In this document: positions 7,867 to 16,315 of the stretch, in pieces
How positions within the stretch are numbered: the first letter of the stretch is position 1
Layout: every line of letters starts with the position of its first letter
From: Candidatus Hermodarchaeum yapensis
Lineage (GTDB): Archaea; Asgardarchaeota; Hermodarchaeia; Hermodarchaeales; Hermodarchaeaceae
NCBI GenBank assembly: GCA_016840405.1
Contig: JAEOSK010000017.1
Coordinates: 1-58,400, forward strand
Reading direction: 5' to 3'
DNA: 58,400 nt
Notes under the pieces: model-generated
Databases searched by the model: none
Seen by the model: the letters and a program-made list of their open reading frames with translations, nothing else
What the model was told of the DNA's origin: nothing
Made by a program: the position numbers and the translations under genes

Positions 7867-9609
7867 TTAGAGGAATGGGAATGTTGCAGCTAGACTCCAG
7901 GCGAGAATCAGGGCACAGATAAGGGCACCGATGTAGATGCGGTTACTGATGCGGTAGGACCAAGCGAGGATGGTGGGAGTGAGGAGGAAGAGGGGAATGA
8001 ACCCTATCATGAAGAGGAGCATAAAGCCGATGAATCCTGGGAAGAGTAAAGCACCGAAGACATAAGCGATGAAGAATTGGAGTCCAACTAGTGTAATATA
8101 GGGGATGGTTTTGATGAAAGTAGCATGAACTGTCCATGTGGTTTGGGTTTTGATCCATGTGAATTTAGTGGCGACGCGAAGGAACCCGATGAGCCATACG
8201 CCTTCGATTAGAAAAAAGGGGATTGCGAATAGTAGATAGACTGGTACAAAGAGTGTACGAAGGGGGGTAAGGGGCTTGAAGATAGGGAAGAGAATTTGAA
8301 AGTTGATGTGGAACAAGATATTGAATGGCAGAGCCCACAGATATATCCACAGAATCACTAAGAATGCCGTGATTCCGCTTAATGCAAGTAAATGAAAGAA
8401 CTCCTTACGCGGTTCAGCAAATCCACCCAAATCATTCCATGTTGGAGTAGTCTCTTTAGTGCGTCGAAGGATGTAACGAAGAAATATCATCGAAACTCCA
8501 GCACTACCCAGGAGCCAAACACCAATTGCTGGTGCAAAGACCTGTGGAAACAGAAATACAAATTGAAGAATAACACCAACCAGCAGAAAAGGCAGAAACA
8601 ATCCTAATCCGATGGCTCCATAGAGCGTGCCAAATTTCCAATAGCGACTTTTTTTTACTGCGTAGGATGAGTTTGGTGGTTCACTCAGGGAGATTAGCGG
8701 TTGTAATTTTAAGAGCAGTAATAGAAGCGGAAACACCGTTAAGAGGAGGCCTATGGTGGCAAGGACTTCGCCCACGAAATAAAGCGGATAAATTTGGAAT
8801 CCAGGAAGAATCAGAGGAGGAGTCTCATTGTTAAGGCAAGTGGTTAACCATTGAACGCTTTCAGCCACAATAATCGGATCCATCATTTCAAACAAATGAT
8901 TCGTAGGAGGTAAAATTAGTCGACGTCCGCTGCCCTCAGTGATGTTACCATAGGTGTGTCCAACAATGACGGGGGGTATAACCCCGAAACTTTGGGCTAG
9001 GATTGTGGGTATATCTGTTCCGTAGAAGATTTCATCAAATCGTCCAATTGCTATCAAGAGATTCTGTGGGTAGGTGCTGTTCGCTCCAAGAATACCATAT
9101 GGGGCGTCAACACCACCTCCTACCAGGACGGTTGCTTGTACAGGTATAGTCGTCGAATTAAGAACGTCGACTGCCATCCACGCTCCCATACTATGTCCTA
9201 TGATACCAAGGGAATCTACATAGGGCAGACTGAAGAGGTATTCTAGACCTGCCTGAGCCCCCCGGTCTGCTGAAATGTCAATTCCTGGGTCGGAATATCC
9301 ATGACCTTCGACATCAATTGCTAAGACAACAAATCCATGTCGGGCTAATTCAACGTTAAACGCCATCATCCCTTCTTTTGAAGAGGAAAAGCCATGAATA
9401 ATCAGAACTCCTGGTATGGGATCACCGGGTGAAGCCATAGCAGGAACATATAGTCGCCCAACAATTCGAACGCCTTCGGCTGTTGAAAATTGCACGTTAG
9501 CAATCTGGGTAGTGCCCATGTTGGTGTTTATTTCCCATGTTAGCAGGGTTCCTGAGAAAAGGAGAGCAAAACCTAAAAGTAAAACAAAATAACGACGCTG
9601 AATCTGCAT
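7867..9609 (-). CDS. Alpha/beta hydrolase with C-terminal polytopic membrane domain
   Basis: A signal-anchor segment (residues 8-24) precedes an alpha/beta-hydrolase domain (about 35-260) with the HGFSSSKEGM oxyanion region, the nucleophile elbow GHSMG (Ser140), Asp192 in GRFDE and His238 in PTNHLF, so the catalytic triad looks complete. Residues about 272-580 contain roughly eight hydrophobic helices with no family I recognise. The dienelactone-hydrolase-like enzyme domain is probably outside the membrane, held by the polytopic domain. The substrate is unknown. No operon partner: the gap to the next gene on the same strand is 270 bases and holds nothing I can support. Confidence 0.8.
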   Translation of the reverse strand: MQIQRRYFVLLLGFALLFSGTLLTWEINTNMGTTQIANVQFSTAEGVRIVGRLYVPAMASPGDPIPGVLIIHGFSSSKEGMMAFNVELARHGFVVLAIDVEGHGYSDPGIDISADRGAQAGLEYLFSLPYVDSLGIIGHSMGAWMAVDVLNSTTIPVQATVLVGGGVDAPYGILGANSTYPQNLLIAIGRFDEIFYGTDIPTILAQSFGVIPPVIVGHTYGNITEGSGRRLILPPTNHLFEMMDPIIVAESVQWLTTCLNNETPPLILPGFQIYPLYFVGEVLATIGLLLTVFPLLLLLLKLQPLISLSEPPNSSYAVKKSRYWKFGTLYGAIGLGLFLPFLLVGVILQFVFLFPQVFAPAIGVWLLGSAGVSMIFLRYILRRTKETTPTWNDLGGFAEPRKEFFHLLALSGITAFLVILWIYLWALPFNILFHINFQILFPIFKPLTPLRTLFVPVYLLFAIPFFLIEGVWLIGFLRVATKFTWIKTQTTWTVHATFIKTIPYITLVGLQFFIAYVFGALLFPGFIGFMLLFMIGFIPLFLLTPTILAWSYRISNRIYIGALICALILAWSLAATFPFL

Positions 9610-9879
9610 GGGTTTCCATCTATCCTGTTTTGAAATTCCCTTAGGTACTTAGGGACTTATTCGATTTGCTGTTTTCTTAGAAAGATTAGTAATTTTCACT
9701 GGAACGGATGAAATGTTCTTTAATTGAGGTGGACTTATTGACGTCGTGTTATCTTGGTTATTACAGGACCAGGCATTGACAAAAGGTGGTTATCTGAAAG
9801 GGGATTTGAGCAACGGGTGAATAGTTTTCGATTCTCTTGTCGATTTCAAATGAAAAATTCAGAGGAGATGATACCTGTG

Positions 9880-10413
9880 TTAACTAATAAAATGGACAAC
9901 CTGGTCCAATGATTTACGTCCGCGAACATTTCGAGGGTTTGCCGGTTTGCCAATAGGAATAATGGCAACTGGGATTACACTAGCAGGTGTATTGATTGCC
10001 GTGGCGATCTCCTCTTCCTTGAAGGCCCCTACCCAACATCCTCCTAAACCAATAGCATGCGCCGCGAGAAGTAGATTCTGCGTCATGGCTGCAGTATCTT
10101 GTATAGAGTAGAGATTGCGACCACGACTGCCATACCGCTGACCAGATTCATCCGGTACCCGGCATACTACAAACACGACTGGTGCCTCGGCAACAAATTC
10201 TTGGTCTCCTGCCCCTCTGGCTAGTTGCCGTTTTATGTCAAGGTTCCGAACGACAAAGATACGCCAGGGTTGCTTGTTACCGCCACTAGGTGCGGCAATC
10301 ATGGCTTTCAAAAGTGTATCGACTAAATCATCCGTGACAGGGTCGTCTGTAAATGCACGGACTGATGTGCGTGTCAAGATGGCTTCAAGAGTATCCACTA
10401 AAGGCTCCTCCAT
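9880..10413 (-). CDS. Nitroreductase family protein
   Basis: The 177-residue protein carries the FMN-binding signatures of the nitroreductase family: RTSVRAF near the N-terminus, PSGGNKQPWRIFVV around residue 42, and the GLGGCWVGAF loop around residue 120. It is of compact size for the family and should act as a homodimeric flavoprotein using NAD(P)H, but the acceptor cannot be deduced. The start lies 10 bases after the stop of the small EF-Tu domain-2-like gene on the same strand, so the two probably share a transcript. Confidence 0.88.
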   Translation of the reverse strand: MEEPLVDTLEAILTRTSVRAFTDDPVTDDLVDTLLKAMIAAPSGGNKQPWRIFVVRNLDIKRQLARGAGDQEFVAEAPVVFVVCRVPDESGQRYGSRGRNLYSIQDTAAMTQNLLLAAHAIGLGGCWVGAFKEEEIATAINTPASVIPVAIIPIGKPANPRNVRGRKSLDQVVHFIS

Positions 10414-10422
10414 AATTTGATT

Positions 10423-10686
10423 TCATTCAATGCGATAGACCGTGTCTCCAATCCGAACGCGTTCTTCGACCTTTAAGCCAATGGCTTGACCCGCCTTGGC
10501 AGAATCAATGTCTTGGCGGTCAATTTGCATAGATTCCACGGCTTGCGTGAACTCAGTGGTTGCGCCTTCGATGGCGATTTCATCACCTTTCTTCAAAGGG
10601 GCAAATAATTCTACCACAGCCACATTGATTTTTGAGTAGTAATTCGTGACTTTACCAATTGGTGTTTTCGTTGCTTGTCCTGACAT
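10423..10686 (-). CDS. EF-Tu domain-2-like small protein
   Basis: This 87-residue protein resembles the second (beta-barrel) domain of translation GTPases: IGKVTNYYSKINVAVVEL, KKGDEIAIEG and a closing VRIGDTVYRIE. Stand-alone domain-2-like proteins are known in bacteria and archaea, where their role is not settled. The ATG at 10686 is chosen because GAGGTA lies 7 bases before it; an ATG at 10707 would extend across that site. It is the first gene of a pair with the nitroreductase downstream. No GTPase domain is present. Confidence 0.8.
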   Translation of the reverse strand: MSGQATKTPIGKVTNYYSKINVAVVELFAPLKKGDEIAIEGATTEFTQAVESMQIDRQDIDSAKAGQAIGLKVEERVRIGDTVYRIE

Positions 10687-10792
10687 GCAACATACCTCTA
10701 TCCACATTATTATTTGGTATTTCCTTATGAATCAGACCAGTTTCAAGGAATTAGGCGTCTGGAGAAGACTGTTATTATATTGCACTAAAACT

Positions 10793-12238
10793 TTAAGTTA
10801 CCTTCTTGCTGGATTTCTTCTTGGTTTTTGCCTTTTCTGTGAGTGGTTCAACATGAATGGTAATCTGGGAGATTGTGGGAAGTTCTTCGCGAATATTGTC
10901 TTCAAGAAGCGTTGTAGCTTCATGGGTCTCTTCCACAGAAAGTTCTGAGCTCGCTTCGCAATGGAATGTCAGGGCATAATGGTGTGGTGCAAGGGAATAG
11001 AGTCGGAGCTTGTGACAATTGTGTAACGAAGGGCTTTGTTGGACTAGTCGATGAATCCGTCTTTTAATTTTCGTTGGGCCCACTGCAGTTGCTATTATTT
11101 CTCGACTGGGTTCGATGTGTGTTATGATTTCATTTATTGTGGGGTACTGTGATTGAATGTGCTTCTTAAATTCTGAAACAAGTTGATGGGTTTCTGCTAG
11201 CGACTTCTCTGGGTTGGTATGGATGTCAAGGGTAAGGACAACATAGTCCTCTGTTTCTATCACATCGATACTATCCACATCTGTAATCCAATCAAATTTG
11301 CCAGCTTCTTTGCGAACTTTAGTAGCAATGCTTGGATACCGTTTGGATACCAAACCCATATGGACGACGACATCCGCACGTTCAACGACTTGTTCAACGG
11401 CTCTACGGGCTTTTACACTAATTTCATGAGCTGACGCTAAAGGAATCGAATGCTCAGCATAACAAACAACATCCACAAATGTTACTGGTCCCGCTTTCCG
11501 CAAACGAATCCGACCACACTCTCGAATGCCGTTAATATCTTCGATGACTCGACGAATGGGTGTTTCCAATCCTGAAGGGGCACGATCTAAGAGAATATCA
11601 ATGGTTTCTCGTCCAAGTCTAAAGGTTAGATAGAGGACAATAATCGCAACACCGATTGCCCCTATGGGGTCACCAAGTGGGAATCCAAAGAAAGTAAAAA
11701 GCAACCCTATGAAAACAACACTGGAACTGAGGATGTCCGTGCTAAAATGCAACGCATCCGCTTCCAAGGCTTGACTGTCATATTTCTTACCAACCCGCTT
11801 CAGGGCACGAGACCGAGAGAAGTCAATGATAATGGCGAAAATGATAACTCCAAAGGCCAGTAGATTGACTTCCACAACCAAATCTTGGAAGATAATGCGG
11901 CGGAGGGCCTCGTAAATAATCCAAATAACGGTAAAGAGCAAGAGGATGGTTTCAACAAGGGCTGACAAATTCTCCACACGCCAGTGTCCATAATGGTGAT
12001 CTGGGTCGGGAGGTTTAGCGGCTTTACTTACCGCAAAGAATGTAATTCCTGCAGCAAAAAGATCGAGCGCTGAATGAAGTGCTTCGGAAAGAATTCCTAA
12101 GCTATTGGTCCAAAGTCCTACTGCGAGTTTTGTGATGGTTAATACAATCGCAGCAATCACGGAAGTCAATGCCACCCACTGCTTCTCATCCATCCCAAAG
12201 CGATAATGTTTCTCTGAAGACGGAATCAATTCAGTCAT
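10793..12238 (-). CDS. Cation diffusion facilitator transporter with extended cytoplasmic tail
   Basis: The first about 205 residues form the six-helix CDF core, with the metal-site motifs HSALD in helix 2 and HFSTD in helix 5 and a His-rich DPDHHYGHW loop between helices 2 and 3. The tail is unusually long (about 270 residues). It appears to contain the usual ferredoxin-like dimerisation domain (about 208-292) followed by two more related segments (about 295-375 and 385-470), each ending in an IHVEP or HIEP-like strand. A Lys-rich end closes the protein. It should export Zn2+, Fe2+ or Mn2+ in exchange for protons; which metal is not deducible. Confidence 0.9.
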   Translation of the reverse strand: MTELIPSSEKHYRFGMDEKQWVALTSVIAAIVLTITKLAVGLWTNSLGILSEALHSALDLFAAGITFFAVSKAAKPPDPDHHYGHWRVENLSALVETILLLFTVIWIIYEALRRIIFQDLVVEVNLLAFGVIIFAIIIDFSRSRALKRVGKKYDSQALEADALHFSTDILSSSVVFIGLLFTFFGFPLGDPIGAIGVAIIVLYLTFRLGRETIDILLDRAPSGLETPIRRVIEDINGIRECGRIRLRKAGPVTFVDVVCYAEHSIPLASAHEISVKARRAVEQVVERADVVVHMGLVSKRYPSIATKVRKEAGKFDWITDVDSIDVIETEDYVVLTLDIHTNPEKSLAETHQLVSEFKKHIQSQYPTINEIITHIEPSREIIATAVGPTKIKRRIHRLVQQSPSLHNCHKLRLYSLAPHHYALTFHCEASSELSVEETHEATTLLEDNIREELPTISQITIHVEPLTEKAKTKKKSSKKVT

Positions 12239-12506
12239 AGAACTACCCTTACACTATCAATGACATCTAGCTGAGGTATGGCAAAATCTCTGCTCATTAA
12301 AATTCTTCTGATGAGATAAAATCTGAATAAAAAGACCCCTGATATACTTCAACATTTTTGGAAAAGTTTGAACTCCTGAGTTTATCGTAATTTGAGCTGT
12401 TTTCAACGATTTCGACCTTCAGCAGTACCACTCGGTCATTTACCTATCCTCATCAAATGAAGCTCAACCAAGAAAGAAGTTTCTTAGTTTGGAGGGAACA
12501 AATGAC

Positions 12507-12575
12507 ATGAGATTGAAATCTACAAAACTCTTGAGCCTAGCGATTGGACTCTGCCTTGTCCTAGCGATGAGCTAG
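12507..12575 (+). CDS. Possible 22-residue signal-peptide-like peptide or gene relic
   Basis: An ATG preceded by GGAGGGA (12491-12497) opens a 22-codon frame that reads as a complete signal peptide: basic MRLKSTK, then a hydrophobic core LLSLAIGLCLVLA, then MS and a TAG stop. Beyond the stop the same frame stays open only to 12618. It may be a relic of a secreted-protein gene, a very short membrane peptide, or chance. The 368-base interval 12239-12606 holds nothing else I can support apart from promoter-like A/T-rich DNA. Confidence 0.25.
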   Translation: MRLKSTKLLSLAIGLCLVLAMS

Positions 12576-12606
12576 CTCGGGGCAAACCAGAGGAACATCA
12601 GAATCA

Positions 12607-13446
12607 TTGAATGAACTGCATGATTTATTCCAGCTAGTTATTAACACGGTTGGGGTGTTTTGTTACACTATGGAGAATCTGCCAAGTTTGGAAGCCTCGG
12701 GAGCGAGAGAAATTGCATCTAGGCTGAAATCAATTTCTGGGGGTAAGGTGTTAGATATATGCACAGGGAAGGGCGACTTTATCTCGACTCTTATGCAGAC
12801 ACTGAATGGGTATGAACGCTTCATTGGTATTGACATGTCTCGCAAAGATCTGGAGGTGGCTCGCAAAACGTTTGAGGGGCAACCAGTGCAATTTATGGAA
12901 ATGGATGCAGGAAATTTAGCCTTCGATGATAACACCTTTGATACGGTATGCATTGCTAATTCGCTCCATCATCTCAGTGACCCAGGTGCAGTCTTAAACG
13001 AAATGAAACGGGTATTGAAACATGGAGGCCATTTCATTGTCCAAGAAATGTACCAAGATGGCGATCAAAGTAAGGCACAGATTACTGATACGTTAGAACA
13101 TCATTGGGGAGCAAAAATTGATCGCCAACTTGGTGAAATCCATTATGAGACACTCACGAAGAAGGAAATCAAAACGCTTCTTGAAACCCTTGAATTTCAG
13201 GAATTGCTTGTCCTAGAGGCTTCTCGTTATGTGAAGTGCCTGGTTTGTCCACAGCGATTTGCTTGTGAAAACCCCCTTAATGAAAAGCTCATTGACGATT
13301 TTATCTCGGGGATTGAGAAGGAGCTTAAACGTTTACCAGCTCATAAAGTGACTGAAGAATTAAAGGCGGAGGGTGAACAACTCAAGGAGCGTGCTAAAAT
13401 TACTGGGGTGGCTGATGCTTCCTTTCTTTTTTTCATTGGGAGGTAG
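12607..13446 (+). CDS. Class I SAM-dependent methyltransferase
   Basis: The Rossmann-type motifs are clear: VLDICTGKGDF (motif I, about residue 48), FIGIDMSRKDLEVA, MEMDAGNLAFDDNTFDTV and ANSLHHLSD, followed by RVLKHGGHFIVQEM. This is a Methyltransf_11/UbiE-like catalytic domain. The C-terminal about 90 residues are helical with a KCLVCPQRFAC cysteine group that could bind metal. The ATG at 12607 has only a weak ribosome-binding site; the ATG at 12670 is the alternative. The substrate cannot be assigned from sequence, and it has no obvious operon partner. Confidence 0.85.
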   Translation: MNELHDLFQLVINTVGVFCYTMENLPSLEASGAREIASRLKSISGGKVLDICTGKGDFISTLMQTLNGYERFIGIDMSRKDLEVARKTFEGQPVQFMEMDAGNLAFDDNTFDTVCIANSLHHLSDPGAVLNEMKRVLKHGGHFIVQEMYQDGDQSKAQITDTLEHHWGAKIDRQLGEIHYETLTKKEIKTLLETLEFQELLVLEASRYVKCLVCPQRFACENPLNEKLIDDFISGIEKELKRLPAHKVTEELKAEGEQLKERAKITGVADASFLFFIGR

Positions 13447-13594
13447 GATATTTAAGGGGCTTTGTGAATTGCTCTGGTGGTCTGTCATTAGAAGTTTCTG
13501 GGCTCTTGGCTACTAACTTGGTTGAGCTGGTTGGTCCGTGGGTCACGGGCGCTTTTTTGATGTTAGATTAGTAAAACAACCAAAGGTCATTGCT

Positions 13595-14065
13595 GTGTCA
13601 GCGAATCGTTCATTGAAACTTTCCAATCTTCAACCCTATCAAAAGGGAATTACCATTGATTTTAAAATTGTGAAAACCCAGGCGGTGCGTAAGGTTCAAA
13701 GCCGTCATGATGGATCCAACCACCAGGTAGCCGACGTTTTGATCGGTGACGAAACCGGAATCATGCTCCTCACTCTGTGGGATGATGATATCGCGGTAGT
13801 CGAAAACGGGAAGATTTTCCGAATTGTAGGGGGACAAACCGGGTTCTTTCAGGGGAGACTTCAGTTGAGCCTTGGACGTGGAGGAAAACTAGAACTCTCT
13901 ACAACTGCGATTCCTGAAGTGAATACCGAACGCAACCATTCCGCTAAAACTCAATCTTCGCCCAAAGATAAACAGGGGCGGGATAAATCGACGGATCGGC
14001 GATACCCACCCATTAGGCGAACTCGTGGGTTCAAATGGTCGCGAATCGAACGCAAATCCGATTAG
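13595..14065 (+). CDS. OB-fold single-strand DNA-binding-like protein with basic tail
   Basis: This is a paralogue of the SSB-like genes at 17406-17900 and 39029-39508. It shares the OB-fold core (KGITIDFKIVKT, a V-SRHDG-HQVADVLIGDETG stretch, then LTLWDDDIAVVENGK, GRLQLSLGRGGKLE). The tail is basic (KSTDRRYPPIRRTRGFKWSR) instead of the RGG-type tail of the other two. The GTG at 13595 is chosen because AAAGGT lies 7 bases upstream and the resulting N-terminus matches the paralogues in length. It should bind single-stranded nucleic acid. It lacks the conserved leader of its paralogues. Confidence 0.8.
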   Translation: MSANRSLKLSNLQPYQKGITIDFKIVKTQAVRKVQSRHDGSNHQVADVLIGDETGIMLLTLWDDDIAVVENGKIFRIVGGQTGFFQGRLQLSLGRGGKLELSTTAIPEVNTERNHSAKTQSSPKDKQGRDKSTDRRYPPIRRTRGFKWSRIERKSD

Positions 14066-14110
14066 ACAAATTATTAGAACGGGATGCTTTCTTACCACAT
14101 TTCCGTTTTG

Positions 14111-15232
14111 TTATAATTCTTCTAATACCCGTTTCAATGCCGCAAGTGTGGTAATGGCATCCGTAAGGGTGGTAATGCCCATATGCCCAATGCGAAGGAG
14201 TTCTTCACGGCGTGGCCCTAATCCCGTGGCAATTCGTACGCCATTCTGAAGCATCTGCTCAACGACCGAAGACGCGTGTATCTTGTCTGGAGAATACATT
14301 GTGGTGACGGTGTTTGCATAGTATGCAGAATGCTTTGGAACAAGCTCTAATCCCAATGCAATGACTCCTTCTCGAATGTGTGAGGCGATTTGCTCATGTC
14401 GTTGGATTCGTAGTTCAAGTCCCTCTTGTCTGATGAGTTCCAGAGCCACATCTAAGGCCGCAATCAGATTCGTCGCCTGAGTAGACACGAGCCGTGGAGT
14501 CTCCTCCTTTTCATAGGATTGCATTGAATCAATCCAAAGCTGAAGATTCTGATAAACCATCGCTGGAGGAGTCGTGCGACTGTTAAGGCGTTGAAGGGCT
14601 CGTGGCCCTAGCATCAGGAGGGCTAGCCCCGGTGGGCAGGCCAAGGCTTTCTGCGTACTGGCAAAACACACATCAACGCCCCACTCTGTTTGTTCAATGT
14701 GTTCTCCACCCACCGAAGCAACAGCATCTACAATGGTCAGCGCACCCTTTTTCTGTGCAATTTCGGCTAAGTCTTTGAGGTCAGCCTTGACGCCGCTTTC
14801 CGTATCAACATGGCTCACAGCAAGGACGTGACACTCTGATGAATCGAGATGTTTTCGAACCTTGTCAAGCGCTACGCGTTCTCCTAATTGGGCTTCTAGC
14901 ATGGTAACATTCTGCGAATAACATTTGGCTACGCGAAGAAGCTGATCGCCAAAAAATCCACTGTTCAATATCACTACATGAGTATCTGGTTCCATAAAAT
15001 TCGCGCAAGCCACCTCCATGGCTAGGAGACCACCACCATTCATGAGAACAGGTTGCCCATCTGACGCACCAAACACCTCACGTAATCCTTGAAGTACTCG
15101 CCGAAAGCTCGCGATAAACTGCGGATTGCGTGGGTATAATGGCTGCTCGCCAAGAGCTTTCAAGACCTCTGGTGGGCAATCCACCGGACCTGGCACCATC
15201 ATCAACGGTCGTTTTCCCACGATAACCACCAA
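14111..15232 (-). CDS. PLP-dependent aminotransferase, alanine-glyoxylate/serine-pyruvate type
   Basis: The 373-residue class V fold enzyme has the family N-terminus MMVPGPVDCPPEVL and VLMNGGGLLAMEVA in the cofactor pocket. SHVDTESGV precedes the PLP-Asp region IVDAVASVGG, and the Schiff-base lysine is in FASTQKALACPPG (about residue 193). Family members transfer amino groups from alanine or serine to glyoxylate or pyruvate; the exact pair is not known here. The start is a TTG or the GTG next to it; no ATG fits. The amidinohydrolase gene (15298-16077) lies 65 bases upstream on the same strand, so a two-gene unit is likely. Confidence 0.88.
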   Translation of the reverse strand: MVVIVGKRPLMMVPGPVDCPPEVLKALGEQPLYPRNPQFIASFRRVLQGLREVFGASDGQPVLMNGGGLLAMEVACANFMEPDTHVVILNSGFFGDQLLRVAKCYSQNVTMLEAQLGERVALDKVRKHLDSSECHVLAVSHVDTESGVKADLKDLAEIAQKKGALTIVDAVASVGGEHIEQTEWGVDVCFASTQKALACPPGLALLMLGPRALQRLNSRTTPPAMVYQNLQLWIDSMQSYEKEETPRLVSTQATNLIAALDVALELIRQEGLELRIQRHEQIASHIREGVIALGLELVPKHSAYYANTVTTMYSPDKIHASSVVEQMLQNGVRIATGLGPRREELLRIGHMGITTLTDAITTLAALKRVLEEL

Positions 15233-15297
15233 ACGAGTTGGTGTGCAAATATGGTTAGAGCTGCTTTTATCTCTTGGTGCTAGGTTTCAGCTTCGAA

Positions 15298-16077
15298 TCA
15301 AAAAAGAAGTGACAGACAGGTTAAGGCGCCTTCACATTTGGCGAATTCGCTCATATCAAGCGTGACTACGGTGAAACCTGCTTTGTCAATGAGGGACTTT
15401 GTTTGAGGGTATCCCTTTGGTATGAGCACGGTATCACCGATGGTAAGGGTGTTTGCTGCATATCTTTCTTCATCAGGGACGATGAGCGCTTTGAATCCTT
15501 TCAAGACTGGATGTTGAGCCATAGATTTGGTTGCAACGAATGTATTTCGTGAAAGATAGGTCACGTGGCTTTTCAGGTGAATAATCTGGGAGTTTTCGAT
15601 TGTTTCAACTGGAACCTCAAGGTACTTTTCCATTTGCTGGGCGCCTGATCTGTTCGTTCGCTGGGTAATTCCACAAATCAGAGTTTTTTGGTGATGAATG
15701 ACATCTCCGCCTTCAACAGTGCCAGGTGCTATTACTCGTGAAGTAGAGAGGTATTGTTGTAACATTGCTTCGATTGCCTCTTCTTCTCCTTGGCGGCTCG
15801 TTTTTGCTAGTCGACAAATGAGGGCCTTCTGACCAACAATGACTGCGGTATCTTCAGCAAAACATGAATCAGCAAACCTGTCATCTCTGGGAAGATGAAT
15901 CACTTCAAGACCTAACTCCGACAACATATCACAATAGGCTCTATGTTGTGCACGTGCTTTTTTAACGTCAATCGTCTGTCGCATTGGATGCGAACTAATA
16001 CACTTGGGGAACAGCTTGCCCGGTTCTCGTACTAATGCACGTGTTCGACTCACCACTAAAACTTCCTGAATCACCAT
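15298..16077 (-). CDS. Dimethylarginine dimethylaminohydrolase-like amidinohydrolase
   Basis: This pentein-fold enzyme of 259 residues carries the DDAH/arginine-deiminase catalytic set: DSCFAEDTAV (about residue 70), GTVEGGDV (about residue 120), His in HLKSHVTYL (about residue 170) and the nucleophilic Cys in GALTCLSL at the very C-terminus. The size and the short C-terminus match DDAH-like proteins rather than longer arginine deiminases. It should hydrolyse a guanidino substrate, giving citrulline or a similar ureido product. Co-orientation with the class V aminotransferase suggests joint use in amino-acid catabolism, which is inference. Confidence 0.88.
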   Translation of the reverse strand: MVIQEVLVVSRTRALVREPGKLFPKCISSHPMRQTIDVKKARAQHRAYCDMLSELGLEVIHLPRDDRFADSCFAEDTAVIVGQKALICRLAKTSRQGEEEAIEAMLQQYLSTSRVIAPGTVEGGDVIHHQKTLICGITQRTNRSGAQQMEKYLEVPVETIENSQIIHLKSHVTYLSRNTFVATKSMAQHPVLKGFKALIVPDEERYAANTLTIGDTVLIPKGYPQTKSLIDKAGFTVVTLDMSEFAKCEGALTCLSLLF

Positions 16078-16184
16078 CCTGAGATGGAGGATACTTAAGG
16101 TGTTTCTTGTGCTGCTCTCTTTGCTGGAAATCTAATCAGAATGCCTTTCTAGGCGTGATTTACATGGAAAACTTGGTAAAGGCT

Positions 16185-16263
16185 AGATATCCAACTGCGA
16201 TTTCTGCAGATAAAGCTGGATATTATCCGGGGTCTTTTCGATATCCAATCCGTATACTATATA
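16185..16263 (+). promoter_or_regulatory. Promoter region with repeated GATATCC half-sites
   Basis: Two direct GATATCCAA copies (16186-16194 and 16240-16248) flank an inverted GGATATTATCC (16218-16228). A TATA-like TACTATATA follows (about 16255-16263), placing a start site near 16288. The half-sites would suit a dimeric Lrp-like factor, so autoregulation of the downstream gene is possible. Confidence 0.45.
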
Positions 16264-16315
16264 CGAAAGCTTCACAGTTATTTTCACCCATCGGTGGGTT
16301 TCATTGGGACTAGAT

